Part shown: positions 18,728 through 26,002 of the stretch, in pieces
How the letters are laid out: every line of letters begins with the position of its first letter
How positions within the stretch are numbered: the stretch's first letter is position 1
From: Echinimonas agarilytica
Lineage (GTDB): Bacteria; Pseudomonadota; Gammaproteobacteria; Enterobacterales; Neiellaceae
DNA length: 64,000 nt
NCBI RefSeq assembly: GCF_023703465.1
Contig: NZ_JAMQGP010000003.1
Location: 372,001-436,000 of the forward strand
Direction of reading: 5' to 3'
Notes under the pieces: generated by a model
The model's input: the letters and a program-made list of their open reading frames with translations, nothing else
What the model was told of the DNA's origin: nothing
Database searches by the model: none
Position numbers and translations under genes: made by a program

Positions 18728-20091
18728 GAGGTTGGCAGCAAGAGTGTGCACAACGTGTAGAACAAAAATTCACCTATGATGAAGCTCATTTCTTCCTACA
18801 GGCAACGCCAGGCAGCGGCAAAACCTTCCTTGCAGCAGAAGTTGCTAAGCGGCTGCATCAGAACCGCCAAATAGATTTAGTGCTTTGTTTTGCGCCTTCT
18901 AAAGAAGTCTGCAACGGTATCACTGCAACATTCTCAAAACACCTAGGTTGCTCCTTTGATGGCGGGCTCGGCACGCTAGGAAAATGCCTTACATATCAAG
19001 CCATACAATTCCTTCCTGAAAGCTTCTGGCAGACGTTGTCTCGCTACCGGGTATTTGTGGTTTTTGATGAAATCCATCATTGCTCAACAGGTTCGGTACA
19101 GGCCAATATGTGGGGGCAAATGATCATGAGGCGAGTGCAAAGCCTTGCAAGTTACACTCTTGCCATGTCAGGCACGCCATGGCGTTCAGATGAACTTCCT
19201 ATTGCATTGGCAAAATACACCAATCCGGAAGGTGAACTTGTGGTTGATTACCAATATGGTCTTAAACAAGCCGTTGCGGATGGAGTGTGCCGCATTCCTA
19301 AAATTGTTTTAGTTGATAATCAGGTTGAAAGTCGCTCGCAAAATGAAGGTGTAAAGCAGTTTTCCAGCCTGCAGCAGATGCTTAAAGAAACCAAACACTC
19401 ATACCGCAGTGTTGTTGAGGAGCCTAATGCGTTAAAGTACTTGCTAAAACTGGCGTGCCTTAAGCTCGCAGGAATACGTCAACAGTCCCTAAATGCAGGC
19501 GGACTGGTCGTGGCATCGTCAGTGGCTCATGCGAATGAAATTGCTCACCTGCTCACGAGCGAATTTGGTCAGTCAGTTTGCGTCGTCACGTATCAAAAAG
19601 AGCGTCCACACCAGCAAATCGAATCGTTTCGCCACAGCAAGCTGCAGTGGATTGTTAGCGTTGGCATGATTAGCGAAGGCACTGATATTCCGCGCCTACA
19701 AGTCTGTTGCCACGTCAGTACAGTACGAACGGAGCTCTATTTCAGACAGGTTCTGGGGCGAATCCTTCGAGTGAATCAAGCTCCTAACCAAGAAGCGTGG
19801 CTGTATACGTTTGCTGAGCGCCGTTTAATTGAATATGCGCAACGAGTCCAAGACGACCTCCCAGAAAGTTGCTCATTGGTGACCATTGAACCTCAAAACA
19901 AAACCTTGCCTGATACTGTGCTGATAGACTGCGAGCATGAATCAACTAAAGCACTACCGCCGCAAACCTTGGACACGACTCCTTTGAGTCATAACGAGTT
20001 GACACTTCATGCCAGCAAGCCAAATTTTGATACGCTGAGTTTTGGTCACTTTCACCATCGAGTGATTAAAGTATTTTCTGAAATACGGTGA
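18721..20091 (+). CDS. Superfamily 2 DExH helicase of the CAST core
   Basis: The protein has 456 residues with two RecA-like domains. Motif I is ATPGSGKT (28-35), motif II DEIH (116-119), motif III SGTPW (150-154), and motif VI is in RQVLGRILR (around 340-350). The layout resembles Rad3/XPB- or type III restriction-like SF2 translocases. It starts with GTG at 18721, overlapping the previous gene. The last 60 residues have no known domain. It is not Cas3: there is no HD nuclease and it is short. A role in transposition (target remodelling, replication restart or immunity) or in defence is possible; none is proven by the sequence. Confidence 0.85.
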   Translation: MLRGWQQECAQRVEQKFTYDEAHFFLQATPGSGKTFLAAEVAKRLHQNRQIDLVLCFAPSKEVCNGITATFSKHLGCSFDGGLGTLGKCLTYQAIQFLPESFWQTLSRYRVFVVFDEIHHCSTGSVQANMWGQMIMRRVQSLASYTLAMSGTPWRSDELPIALAKYTNPEGELVVDYQYGLKQAVADGVCRIPKIVLVDNQVESRSQNEGVKQFSSLQQMLKETKHSYRSVVEEPNALKYLLKLACLKLAGIRQQSLNAGGLVVASSVAHANEIAHLLTSEFGQSVCVVTYQKERPHQQIESFRHSKLQWIVSVGMISEGTDIPRLQVCCHVSTVRTELYFRQVLGRILRVNQAPNQEAWLYTFAERRLIEYAQRVQDDLPESCSLVTIEPQNKTLPDTVLIDCEHESTKALPPQTLDTTPLSHNELTLHASKPNFDTLSFGHFHHRVIKVFSEIR

Positions 20092-20197
20092 TTTAACTTG
20101 GGCTGCTCAAACCTAACCTGACAAAAGGGATTATTGACCGACATCACAAGCCCAATGAATTAAGAGAGTGTCGCATGGTAATTGTCGTAAATTAATA

Positions 20198-20232
20198 CAC
20201 ACTAAAACTTAGTTAACCTAAGTTTTGGTGTG
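20198..20232. promoter_or_regulatory. Extended Xre operator overlapping the tniQ leader
   Basis: ACTTAG-N5-CTAAGT (20207-20223) lies inside a longer dyad with 15-bp arms, CACACTAAAACTTAG and its near-perfect complement, which ends 2 bp before the tniQ ATG. Besides being a protein site, the RNA hairpin would cover the ribosome-binding region. This is the third copy of the motif in the element. Confidence 0.85.
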
Positions 20233-20234
20233 TT

Positions 20235-21443
20235 ATGGAAAACCGCAATATCGCCCTATATCCTGATGAGTCGCTGGAAAGCTGCTTGCTACGCCTTGGT
20301 CAGCATCAAGGCTATGATCGCTTTGCTCACTTTGCCGAAGAGTGTCTTTGTCGCTTTCTGGAAGAGAATGAAGCTGTTTCGGGGGCATTACCCAGAGAGC
20401 TACAGCGCATCAATGTATATCATGCCCAAAGCAGTCACCAACTGCGAGTTAGAGTCCTGCGCCAACTAGAAGCGGATTTGCAGTTAGAGCCTTTTTCCAT
20501 TCTCAAGTTGGCTTTGACACGCTCGGATACTCATTTCTCACCAGAGCAACGAGCCGTTCACCGAATGGGCGTTGATTTCCCACAAGCAGTGCTCCGTACG
20601 AATAACACGCCTGTATGCCCTCAATGCCTTCGTCATAGCCCCTATAGCCGACAGCGGTGGGAGTTGCTTCCATACACAGCCTGCCATATTCATGGATGTG
20701 AGTTGCTGCACCGATGCCCAGAGTGCGGCAAAAGTTGTGACTTTAAATACTCGGAGGATATAACTCATTGCGATTGTGGTTTTGACTTTCGCGATGCGCA
20801 AACGAAGCCGGCAAATGAGGCTAGCCTGTGGCTATCAACCATATTGGTGGTAACCGAAGCAGAGGGGTATTGCTTGAACGATTTAGATATCTCGGCAAGA
20901 TTCGGCTTCTTGTCATGGTTTCTTCGTTCCCGATCTGAATCTGATATCGACATTCTCGGTTTTTATGATTATTGCCGAGAATGGCCCAAAAACTTCAGAT
21001 CAGAGCTCAAAGAAGCCATAGCTAAAGCGGATCAAACACGGATGAAGCCCTGGCAACAAACTTCGCTCGATGATGTATTGGGCGCAACTTTACGCGATTG
21101 TTTGCGATTACCGTATCGAGATTTCAAACGTAATATCGTGCTTAGTGTTTTGTTTGATGAGCTACTTTCTGCAGTATCGGTGCCAACCTCGAAGAGTGGT
21201 GGTCTTGGAGATGTTTTAGTGAGTGTACTTGATGCCGCTGCGTTGCTGTCTTGCTCGACCAATCGAATCTATCAACTGTATGAACAAGGCGAGCTCAAGC
21301 TTGCAACCAAAGTTAGCCTGCATAGCAAGCTGCCCTCATATCAGCCCGCCTTTACACTTCGCTCGATCCTCGATACGAGGCTCGCCTTGTTGGGGACTGC
21401 TCTCAATAGTTCCACTAATGACTGCGGCCAAGGTGGATTATGA
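20235..21443 (+). CDS. tniQ: TniQ (TnsD-family) adaptor linking Cascade to TnsC
   Basis: The 402-residue protein has the TniQ N-terminal domain (MENRNIALYPDESLESCLLRLGQHQGY) and zinc fingers: CPQCLRH with CHIHGC, then CPECGKSCDF with CDCGFDF. In I-F3 systems a TniQ dimer binds the Cas7/Cas6 end of Cascade and recruits TnsC. The C-terminal part (about 320-400) contains a helix-turn-helix-like stretch. It begins the tniQ-cas8-cas7-cas6 operon, and its stop overlaps the cas8 start as ATGA. The promoter region carries the Xre operator. There is no second tniQ/tnsD gene in the element, so homing to ffs must use the CRISPR guide. Confidence 0.95.
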   Translation: MENRNIALYPDESLESCLLRLGQHQGYDRFAHFAEECLCRFLEENEAVSGALPRELQRINVYHAQSSHQLRVRVLRQLEADLQLEPFSILKLALTRSDTHFSPEQRAVHRMGVDFPQAVLRTNNTPVCPQCLRHSPYSRQRWELLPYTACHIHGCELLHRCPECGKSCDFKYSEDITHCDCGFDFRDAQTKPANEASLWLSTILVVTEAEGYCLNDLDISARFGFLSWFLRSRSESDIDILGFYDYCREWPKNFRSELKEAIAKADQTRMKPWQQTSLDDVLGATLRDCLRLPYRDFKRNIVLSVLFDELLSAVSVPTSKSGGLGDVLVSVLDAAALLSCSTNRIYQLYEQGELKLATKVSLHSKLPSYQPAFTLRSILDTRLALLGTALNSSTNDCGQGGL

Positions 21444-23476
21444 AGCAATTACGAGAGCTCACCATAATTGAGCCTGTGACAAAGCAGCAAGAGGTTATTA
21501 AGCGGGCATTCATGCTGTATACCGAGCCTGTGGATGTTACCGGAGACGAATTAAATGCGCTGGTCGTTTTACTCAACCTGTCGCTAAGCAAACCAGTTTG
21601 CAACGACTATTTAGATGTTAAACGTGCCAAAAGTTACTTTGAGCACGAGAGCTTTTTTGAGATTGCTCTAGGCGAGTTGGTATGGGCGCATACTCACAAC
21701 CTTAAATATCCAGATTCGCGAGTGTATGGGCAGCGCATTATTGCTGAGCATACCGACCCGCTAGAGCTTGGCTGGGCACACAACTCAGGTTACTACCGTC
21801 ATACGATCTGGTTGTTCAACACTTTTTTGTGGGAAGGCAGAGAAACTTCCTTGATGGTGGAAGTGCTGCAGGGGGCCCGTGCGTGGCTTAGGGCTCTCAA
21901 AAAACTGGGCTTAAACAACGATCGGTTAGAAAAGCTAACGGAAACAGTCCGAGAAAGTATAAGAATTCCATCGTACCCAGATGAAGTAAACCCATATTCA
22001 CCTCAGGTTCAATTTCCTTATCAGCAGGGTTATGTTTCTGTCACACCTGTTGTTAGCCATGCCCAGCAAGTTCAAGCGGAGCGAGCAAGTCGCATGCAAA
22101 CAGACCATCGCTTTGTGAGTTCGGAACTGCCACATCCTGCTAGCGTTGGCAATCTCAGCGCCTGTATTGGTGGTAATCACAGACTACTTTTCTCGCCGCT
22201 CCAGGCGGAGCATAAGCCCCAACATAGCCTGTTGCAAAGCCGAAAGAACACCGTCAAGTATTTTGATGATTATCAGCTCACCAATCGGCGAATTTGCAAC
22301 GTATTAGCTCATTTGTGCGGTTATGAACCTGCAATTACCCGTCAAGATTACCAGCGAGCCCGCAAAAGTCAGGTCAAAGTTTTACGCAAGCATTTGGCGC
22401 TGTGGTTACTTCCAATGATTGAATTGAGGGACCAATACGAAGAGACAACTGTTGATGCAGAGGAGCTTACTCCTATTGCTAAGGCGTTTATTCAGCTACC
22501 TACTGATGAGATCACCAGGCTTGGCAAAGCGCTGAGCCAGCAGGCTCACTTAACTTTGCAGAACAATAAGTATTCCAAACGATTTGCGTTTCATGGTCGA
22601 TTGATCCAGCCCATTCGAACTCAAATCAATTGGATTTTGAAACAGTTTCAAAAAACGTTGTCAACGGAGTTGCCATCGACTGAACAGTATATTTATCTAA
22701 CCGAAATGCGAGCAGAAGATTGTAATGCACAAAGCAGCCCTTTTGTGGTTGGCCTGCCAAGTTTGACTGCATTTTGGGGCTTTATGCATCAGTTTGAACG
22801 AGGCATGAGGGCAAGCCTTAAAGAAAGTGAAGAGCTAAGCTTCATAAGTTTCGCTTTGGTCGTGCGCTCAGAACGTCTTTTTAATGCTGCAAACTTGGCT
22901 GAGCCCAAAAGCGTTGCAAAAAAACGAGTGGTTTCGGCGGCTAAGCGACCTACCACTCGATGCAATTGGCGATCTGATTTAGAGTTCGATCTTGTTATCA
23001 AAGTCCGTACAAATATCGACTTAGCGACGCGATATCAAAGTCTTCAGGCGAACCTTCCTTTAACGCTGGCCGGGGGAACTGTCTTTCCGCCCGAGCTTAA
23101 AAAAAACACATTATGGCTTCGAAGTTTTAGCTGCCGGTCGGAGCTGTTTTTTCTTCTTAAGGGAATCGATTGCAGTGCAAGTTGGGTTTACCCGGCAGGG
23201 TTTCATACGGATTCGTTTTACGAACTGTTAAACGAGTTAGAGCAGGATGAATCTTTCATCGCAACGGCGTCTGGTTATCAACATATGCATACGCCCTGCG
23301 AACGAAGCGGGAGCGTTGCTTCGATGCATGCTTACGCAGATAACTTGCTGGGAATCGCGAAGGCGTTTAATCCCATTGAAGTGCGATTACTTGGCCAGTC
23401 TCACTTTTTTAGCAGCGCTTTTTGGCGCATGAGCTCAAGCCATGAGTCTATTCTTATAGAAAAGGATCAGGACTAA
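21440..23476 (+). CDS. cas8f: Cas8f-Cas5f fusion, large subunit of type I-F3 Cascade
   Basis: The 678-residue protein lies between tniQ and cas7f. In I-F3 systems Cas8f and Cas5f are fused in one chain, and this length fits. It binds the crRNA 5' handle and reads the PAM. The N-terminal half is Cas8-like with a helical insertion, and the C-terminal part (from about 440) has the beta-rich Cas5-like fold. Sequence motifs are weakly conserved, so assignment rests on context, length and a few recognisable segments. ATGA overlap with tniQ shows tight coupling. No helicase-nuclease Cas3 accompanies it, so it can bind but not degrade DNA. Confidence 0.9.
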   Translation: MKQLRELTIIEPVTKQQEVIKRAFMLYTEPVDVTGDELNALVVLLNLSLSKPVCNDYLDVKRAKSYFEHESFFEIALGELVWAHTHNLKYPDSRVYGQRIIAEHTDPLELGWAHNSGYYRHTIWLFNTFLWEGRETSLMVEVLQGARAWLRALKKLGLNNDRLEKLTETVRESIRIPSYPDEVNPYSPQVQFPYQQGYVSVTPVVSHAQQVQAERASRMQTDHRFVSSELPHPASVGNLSACIGGNHRLLFSPLQAEHKPQHSLLQSRKNTVKYFDDYQLTNRRICNVLAHLCGYEPAITRQDYQRARKSQVKVLRKHLALWLLPMIELRDQYEETTVDAEELTPIAKAFIQLPTDEITRLGKALSQQAHLTLQNNKYSKRFAFHGRLIQPIRTQINWILKQFQKTLSTELPSTEQYIYLTEMRAEDCNAQSSPFVVGLPSLTAFWGFMHQFERGMRASLKESEELSFISFALVVRSERLFNAANLAEPKSVAKKRVVSAAKRPTTRCNWRSDLEFDLVIKVRTNIDLATRYQSLQANLPLTLAGGTVFPPELKKNTLWLRSFSCRSELFFLLKGIDCSASWVYPAGFHTDSFYELLNELEQDESFIATASGYQHMHTPCERSGSVASMHAYADNLLGIAKAFNPIEVRLLGQSHFFSSAFWRMSSSHESILIEKDQD

Positions 23477-23482
23477 GCTTCT

Positions 23483-24514
23483 ATGGAATTGTGCTCCCAG
23501 CTGAATTATTGTCGCTCGCTCTCTCCGGGGAAGGCATATTTTTATTATCTCGTTGATGGCAAAGAACAGCCTATCGGTGTCGATCGAACTCGTATTAGAG
23601 CGCCAAAATCTGGTTTTTCAGAGGGCTTTGAACCCAAAGGCATGAAACCTAAGGATACGGCACCGCAAGATCTGGCCTATTCGAACCCGCAGTTCATTGA
23701 AGAGTGTTATGTGCCGCCAAGGGTTTCTGAGATTTATTGTGACTTTTCACTGCGTATCAATGCTAATTCCCTGAAGCCCAACGTGTGTGCTCTTGATGAA
23801 ACTAGACAAACCTTAACTGCTCTCGCTGAGCTCTATAAACAGCGCGGAGGCTACGGCCAGATAGCCAAGAGGATAGCGAAGAACATACTCATGGGAACAT
23901 GGCTGTGGCGTAATCGCACCTGCCGCTCACTAGATATTAAGGTTTTGACGAACGACGACCGAGTCATAACAATCTCAAACGCATTTAGCCTCCAATGGGC
24001 AAGCTCTTGGAAGGGGGAAGCACAAGACGCGCTAGAAAACCTCAAAACATTCATCGAAAAAGGCCTCACCGATCCAAAGTCTCTTTATTACCTTGATGTA
24101 AACGCCAAACTAGCAGTAGGCGGAGGTGATGAAATTTATCCCAGCCAAGAGTTCGTTGATTCAAAGCAAGATGGTGTGCCCACAAAGCAGTTGGCAAAGA
24201 CCCAGCTCAACGGACAAGAAACCGTTGCCTTTCATGCGCAAAAGATAGGCGCTGCGTTGCAAATGATAGATGACTGGTGGCAGCCAAATGCGGATAAGCG
24301 TTTGAGAGTGAATGAGTACGGCGCTGACAGAGAATATGTGATTGCCCGCAGACACCCTAAAAATGGGAATGATTTTTACCAGCTTGTCGGGCGGTCCGAG
24401 CGCTGGGTTGAACAACTGGAACAGGGAAATGAAATCCCAGACGAAGTGCATTTCATCATGGCTGTTTTGGTCAAAGCTGGCGTATTCAACGGCGCAGCTA
24501 AGGGGAAGGCATGA
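23483..24514 (+). CDS. cas7f: Cas7f (Csy3-type) backbone protein
   Basis: This 343-residue RAMP protein coats the crRNA spacer, one subunit per 6 nt, flipping out every sixth base. The length matches Csy3 (about 340). Characteristic stretches include LNYCRSLSPGKAYFYYL at the start, the central ANSLKPNVCALDETRQTL region, and GTWLWRNR, which resembles the conserved Csy3 segment. It is 6 bp after cas8f and overlaps cas6f by 4 bp. Subunit count is set by spacer length, which matters here because the ffs guide is only 19 nt. Confidence 0.93.
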   Translation: MELCSQLNYCRSLSPGKAYFYYLVDGKEQPIGVDRTRIRAPKSGFSEGFEPKGMKPKDTAPQDLAYSNPQFIEECYVPPRVSEIYCDFSLRINANSLKPNVCALDETRQTLTALAELYKQRGGYGQIAKRIAKNILMGTWLWRNRTCRSLDIKVLTNDDRVITISNAFSLQWASSWKGEAQDALENLKTFIEKGLTDPKSLYYLDVNAKLAVGGGDEIYPSQEFVDSKQDGVPTKQLAKTQLNGQETVAFHAQKIGAALQMIDDWWQPNADKRLRVNEYGADREYVIARRHPKNGNDFYQLVGRSERWVEQLEQGNEIPDEVHFIMAVLVKAGVFNGAAKGKA

Positions 24515-25119
24515 GTTGCCGCTACGGCTTTGTAGTTGAGTTTATTCCTGAGTCTGGCGACTGCAATTTGCTTGCAGGCCGGTGCATCAAAACGTTGCAT
24601 GGTTTCTTAAATGCGAATAAAAACGCAGCAAACTCCATTGGTGTTGCATTCCCGCTCTGGGGGATTCAGTCGGTTGGCAAAGCCATCGCTTTTGTCGGTC
24701 CTTCAGAGAAAGAACTAGTCGGTCTAAGCTACCAGCCGTATTTCTCGATGATGAAAGAGGAAGGGCTTTTCAATATGTCTAGTGTGAAAAAGTTACCAAA
24801 ACAGTTGGCTGAAGTACGCTTTGTGAGAAACCAGACTATTGCTAAAACCTTTGTTGCATCGAAGCGGAGGCGAATGAACAGGGCTATTGAGCGGAGTGGC
24901 AGCGATAGTTACACACCGAAAGCTTCAGAAGAGCGAGAGTTCGATTTTTTTCACTGCATACCCATTGAAAGCAAATGCTCACAACAAGAGTTTGTTTTGC
25001 ATGTACAAAAGCAAGATGCTCTTGAGGTTAACGTCGCTGGTTTCAACTCTTATGGATTGGCAACCAATCAGCGATGGCAGGGAAGCGTACCGAATATCGA
25101 TTTAACCCTTTTTTCTTAG
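24511..25119 (+). CDS. cas6f: Cas6f (Csy4-type) crRNA endoribonuclease
   Basis: The protein of 202 residues cleaves pre-crRNA at the 3' base of the repeat hairpin and stays bound there. His30 (TLHGF) aligns with the catalytic His29 of Csy4. The ferredoxin-like N-terminal domain and the arginine-rich helix (FVASKRRRMNRAIERSG, about 118-134) that reads the repeat hairpin are present. It is the last gene of the tniQ-cas operon, 117 bp before the CRISPR array. The start overlaps cas7f as ATGA. Confidence 0.93.
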   Translation: MSCRYGFVVEFIPESGDCNLLAGRCIKTLHGFLNANKNAANSIGVAFPLWGIQSVGKAIAFVGPSEKELVGLSYQPYFSMMKEEGLFNMSSVKKLPKQLAEVRFVRNQTIAKTFVASKRRRMNRAIERSGSDSYTPKASEEREFDFFHCIPIESKCSQQEFVLHVQKQDALEVNVAGFNSYGLATNQRWQGSVPNIDLTLFS

Positions 25120-25202
25120 GATATTAATTTGTTCCTTTAAATCAGAGTGTTATTTGATCTTGCAAACAATTTTTTTTTCTAACCCTTTGTTCAATAAACA
25201 AC

Positions 25203-25231
25203 TTGATATTCAAGGCTTTGCTGACTAATTT
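25203..25231 (+). promoter_or_regulatory. Candidate CRISPR array promoter in the leader
   Basis: TTGATA (25203-25208), a 17-bp spacer and TAATTT (25226-25231) place the start near the first repeat at 25237. The surrounding 117-bp leader is AT-rich with a T-run. No Xre operator is visible here. Confidence 0.5.
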
Positions 25232-25236
25232 TCATA

Positions 25237-25491
25237 GTGACCTGCCGCATAGGCAGCTAAAAAGCATACCTCACGATAACAATCCGGGCATGGTATGTGA
25301 CCTGCCGCATAGGCAGCTAATAAAATTATGAGCGATGGGGCTTCCAGCCTGTGGAGGTGACCTGCCGCATAGGCAGCTAATAAAGCTCGAAGACACGCGC
25401 TGGAAGAGCTATCAATGTGACCTGCCGCATAGGCAGCTAAAAATAGGTCAGGAAGAAAGCAACCAAACCTGCTGAACAAGCAGAAAATAAG
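25237..25491 (+). CRISPR. Type I-F3 CRISPR array: four standard repeats, one degenerate repeat
   Basis: Four 28-bp repeats start at 25237, 25297, 25357 and 25417 with an exact 60-bp period, so spacers 1-3 are 32 nt (25265-25296, 25325-25356, 25385-25416). The first 24 bases (GTGACCTGCCGCATAGGCAG then CTAA) are identical; the last four vary (AAAG, TAAA, TAAA, AAAT). The CTGCC-GCATA-GGCAG hairpin is the Cas6f site. After repeat 4 there is a 19-nt spacer and then a diverged repeat (25464-25491) with hairpin CTGCT-GAACA-AGCAG. A terminator follows at once. There are no adaptation genes, so spacers must come from another system or by recombination. Confidence 0.97.
25445..25491 (+). ncRNA. Short atypical homing guide against ffs with degenerate 3' repeat
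   Basis: The spacer AGGTCAGGAAGAAAGCAAC (25445-25463) aligns to ffs 14045-14063 with 15 of 19 identities. Mismatches are at positions 6, 12 and 18, which Cas7f leaves unpaired, and at position 3, where the crRNA G faces a T in the target strand (wobble). The next repeat is degenerate in sequence but keeps a 5-bp stem and 5-nt loop with a compensatory C-G to T-A change. The transposon joint lies 50 bp past the end of this 19-nt protospacer. The flanking dinucleotide at 14043-14044 is TC. If the spacer is read as 32 nt, matches fall to 22 of 32 and the joint lies only 37 bp away. Confidence 0.88.
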
Positions 25492-25520
25492 AACCCACCA
25501 ATTTCGGTGGGTTTCTTTTT
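25492..25520 (+). terminator. Rho-independent terminator of the CRISPR array
   Basis: The stem AACCCACC/GGTGGGTT (25492-25513, 6-nt loop) is followed by TTCTTTTT. It begins directly after the degenerate repeat and so ends the pre-crRNA. Confidence 0.9.
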
Positions 25521-25553
25521 AGGGCTGTTGCTTTGTTTTGAGCTTATCAATGG

Positions 25554-25581
25554 CTTTGGCCATTCAGCTGAATGGCCAAAG
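25554..25581. repeat. Perfect 28-bp palindrome between CAST core and cargo
   Basis: CTTTGGCCATTCAG is followed immediately by its exact complement with no spacer. It lies between the array terminator and the convergent end of the copper operon. There is no clear T-run, so it could be an operator, a bidirectional termination aid or a recombination remnant. Confidence 0.7.
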
Positions 25582-25644
25582 GGGAACTGGTTTGTTTTTC
25601 CCAAGTTCAAGTTTGGGAGTGCGAGGTTATTTTTCCATAGGTGG

Positions 25645-25998
25645 CTAGTCAGCTCGGATTTTTCCTAGATACATCTTCATCGGACAATGAAATTCATATT
25701 CCCCCTTTGCAAGTGGCGGTAATGTTAAGCTCACCGACTTGTTTAATGGAAGCTCAACAGAAAAATCTGCTGCCGGAATAACAATAGAGCTTGCACATGG
25801 GGACGGATCTTTACGATGAAAAGTGAGTTGAGATTGTTGCATCGCATTAATTTGAATAAAAGCTGGTGTGTATACCCCATTCTCGACGGTAATAACTAGG
25901 TTACTTTGTAATTTAACAGCGGGCTTAGGACGATAAAGCCAGAACCACCAAACGATTAGTAAGATGATAGCAAGCCCGATAATATTGATGGTGGTCAT
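25645..25998 (-). CDS. Membrane-anchored cupredoxin-like copper protein
   Basis: The 117-residue protein has an N-terminal transmembrane helix (residues 5-22) and a periplasmic cupredoxin-like domain. A likely metal site is formed by HRKDPSPC together with EFHCPMKM near the C-terminus (His, Cys and Met ligands). It is the third gene of the leftward operon 65-aa protein, copA, cupredoxin, 4 bp after copA. Such small cupredoxin-domain proteins are often paired with copper ATPases and may accept exported Cu(I). Function is inferred from fold and context. Confidence 0.8.
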   Translation of the reverse strand: MTTINIIGLAIILLIVWWFWLYRPKPAVKLQSNLVITVENGVYTPAFIQINAMQQSQLTFHRKDPSPCASSIVIPAADFSVELPLNKSVSLTLPPLAKGEYEFHCPMKMYLGKIRAD

Positions 25999-26002
25999 GC
26001 TG

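Noticed and set aside
18721-20091. The helicase as Cas3
   Set aside because: It has no HD nuclease domain, is only 456 residues, and I-F3 systems lack Cas3. Motifs fit a general SF2 DExH translocase.
25445-25476. Reading the ffs guide as a normal 32-nt spacer
   Set aside because: Positions beyond 19 match poorly, the insertion distance would be 37 bp, and the region overlaps a hairpin-bearing degenerate repeat. I keep it as the alternative to test.
25225-25479. An 84-residue minus-strand frame with repeated LAAYAAGH units
   Set aside because: It is the translation of the CRISPR repeats themselves; the period of 60 bp is a multiple of three, which keeps the frame open. No ribosome site or independent coding signal exists.
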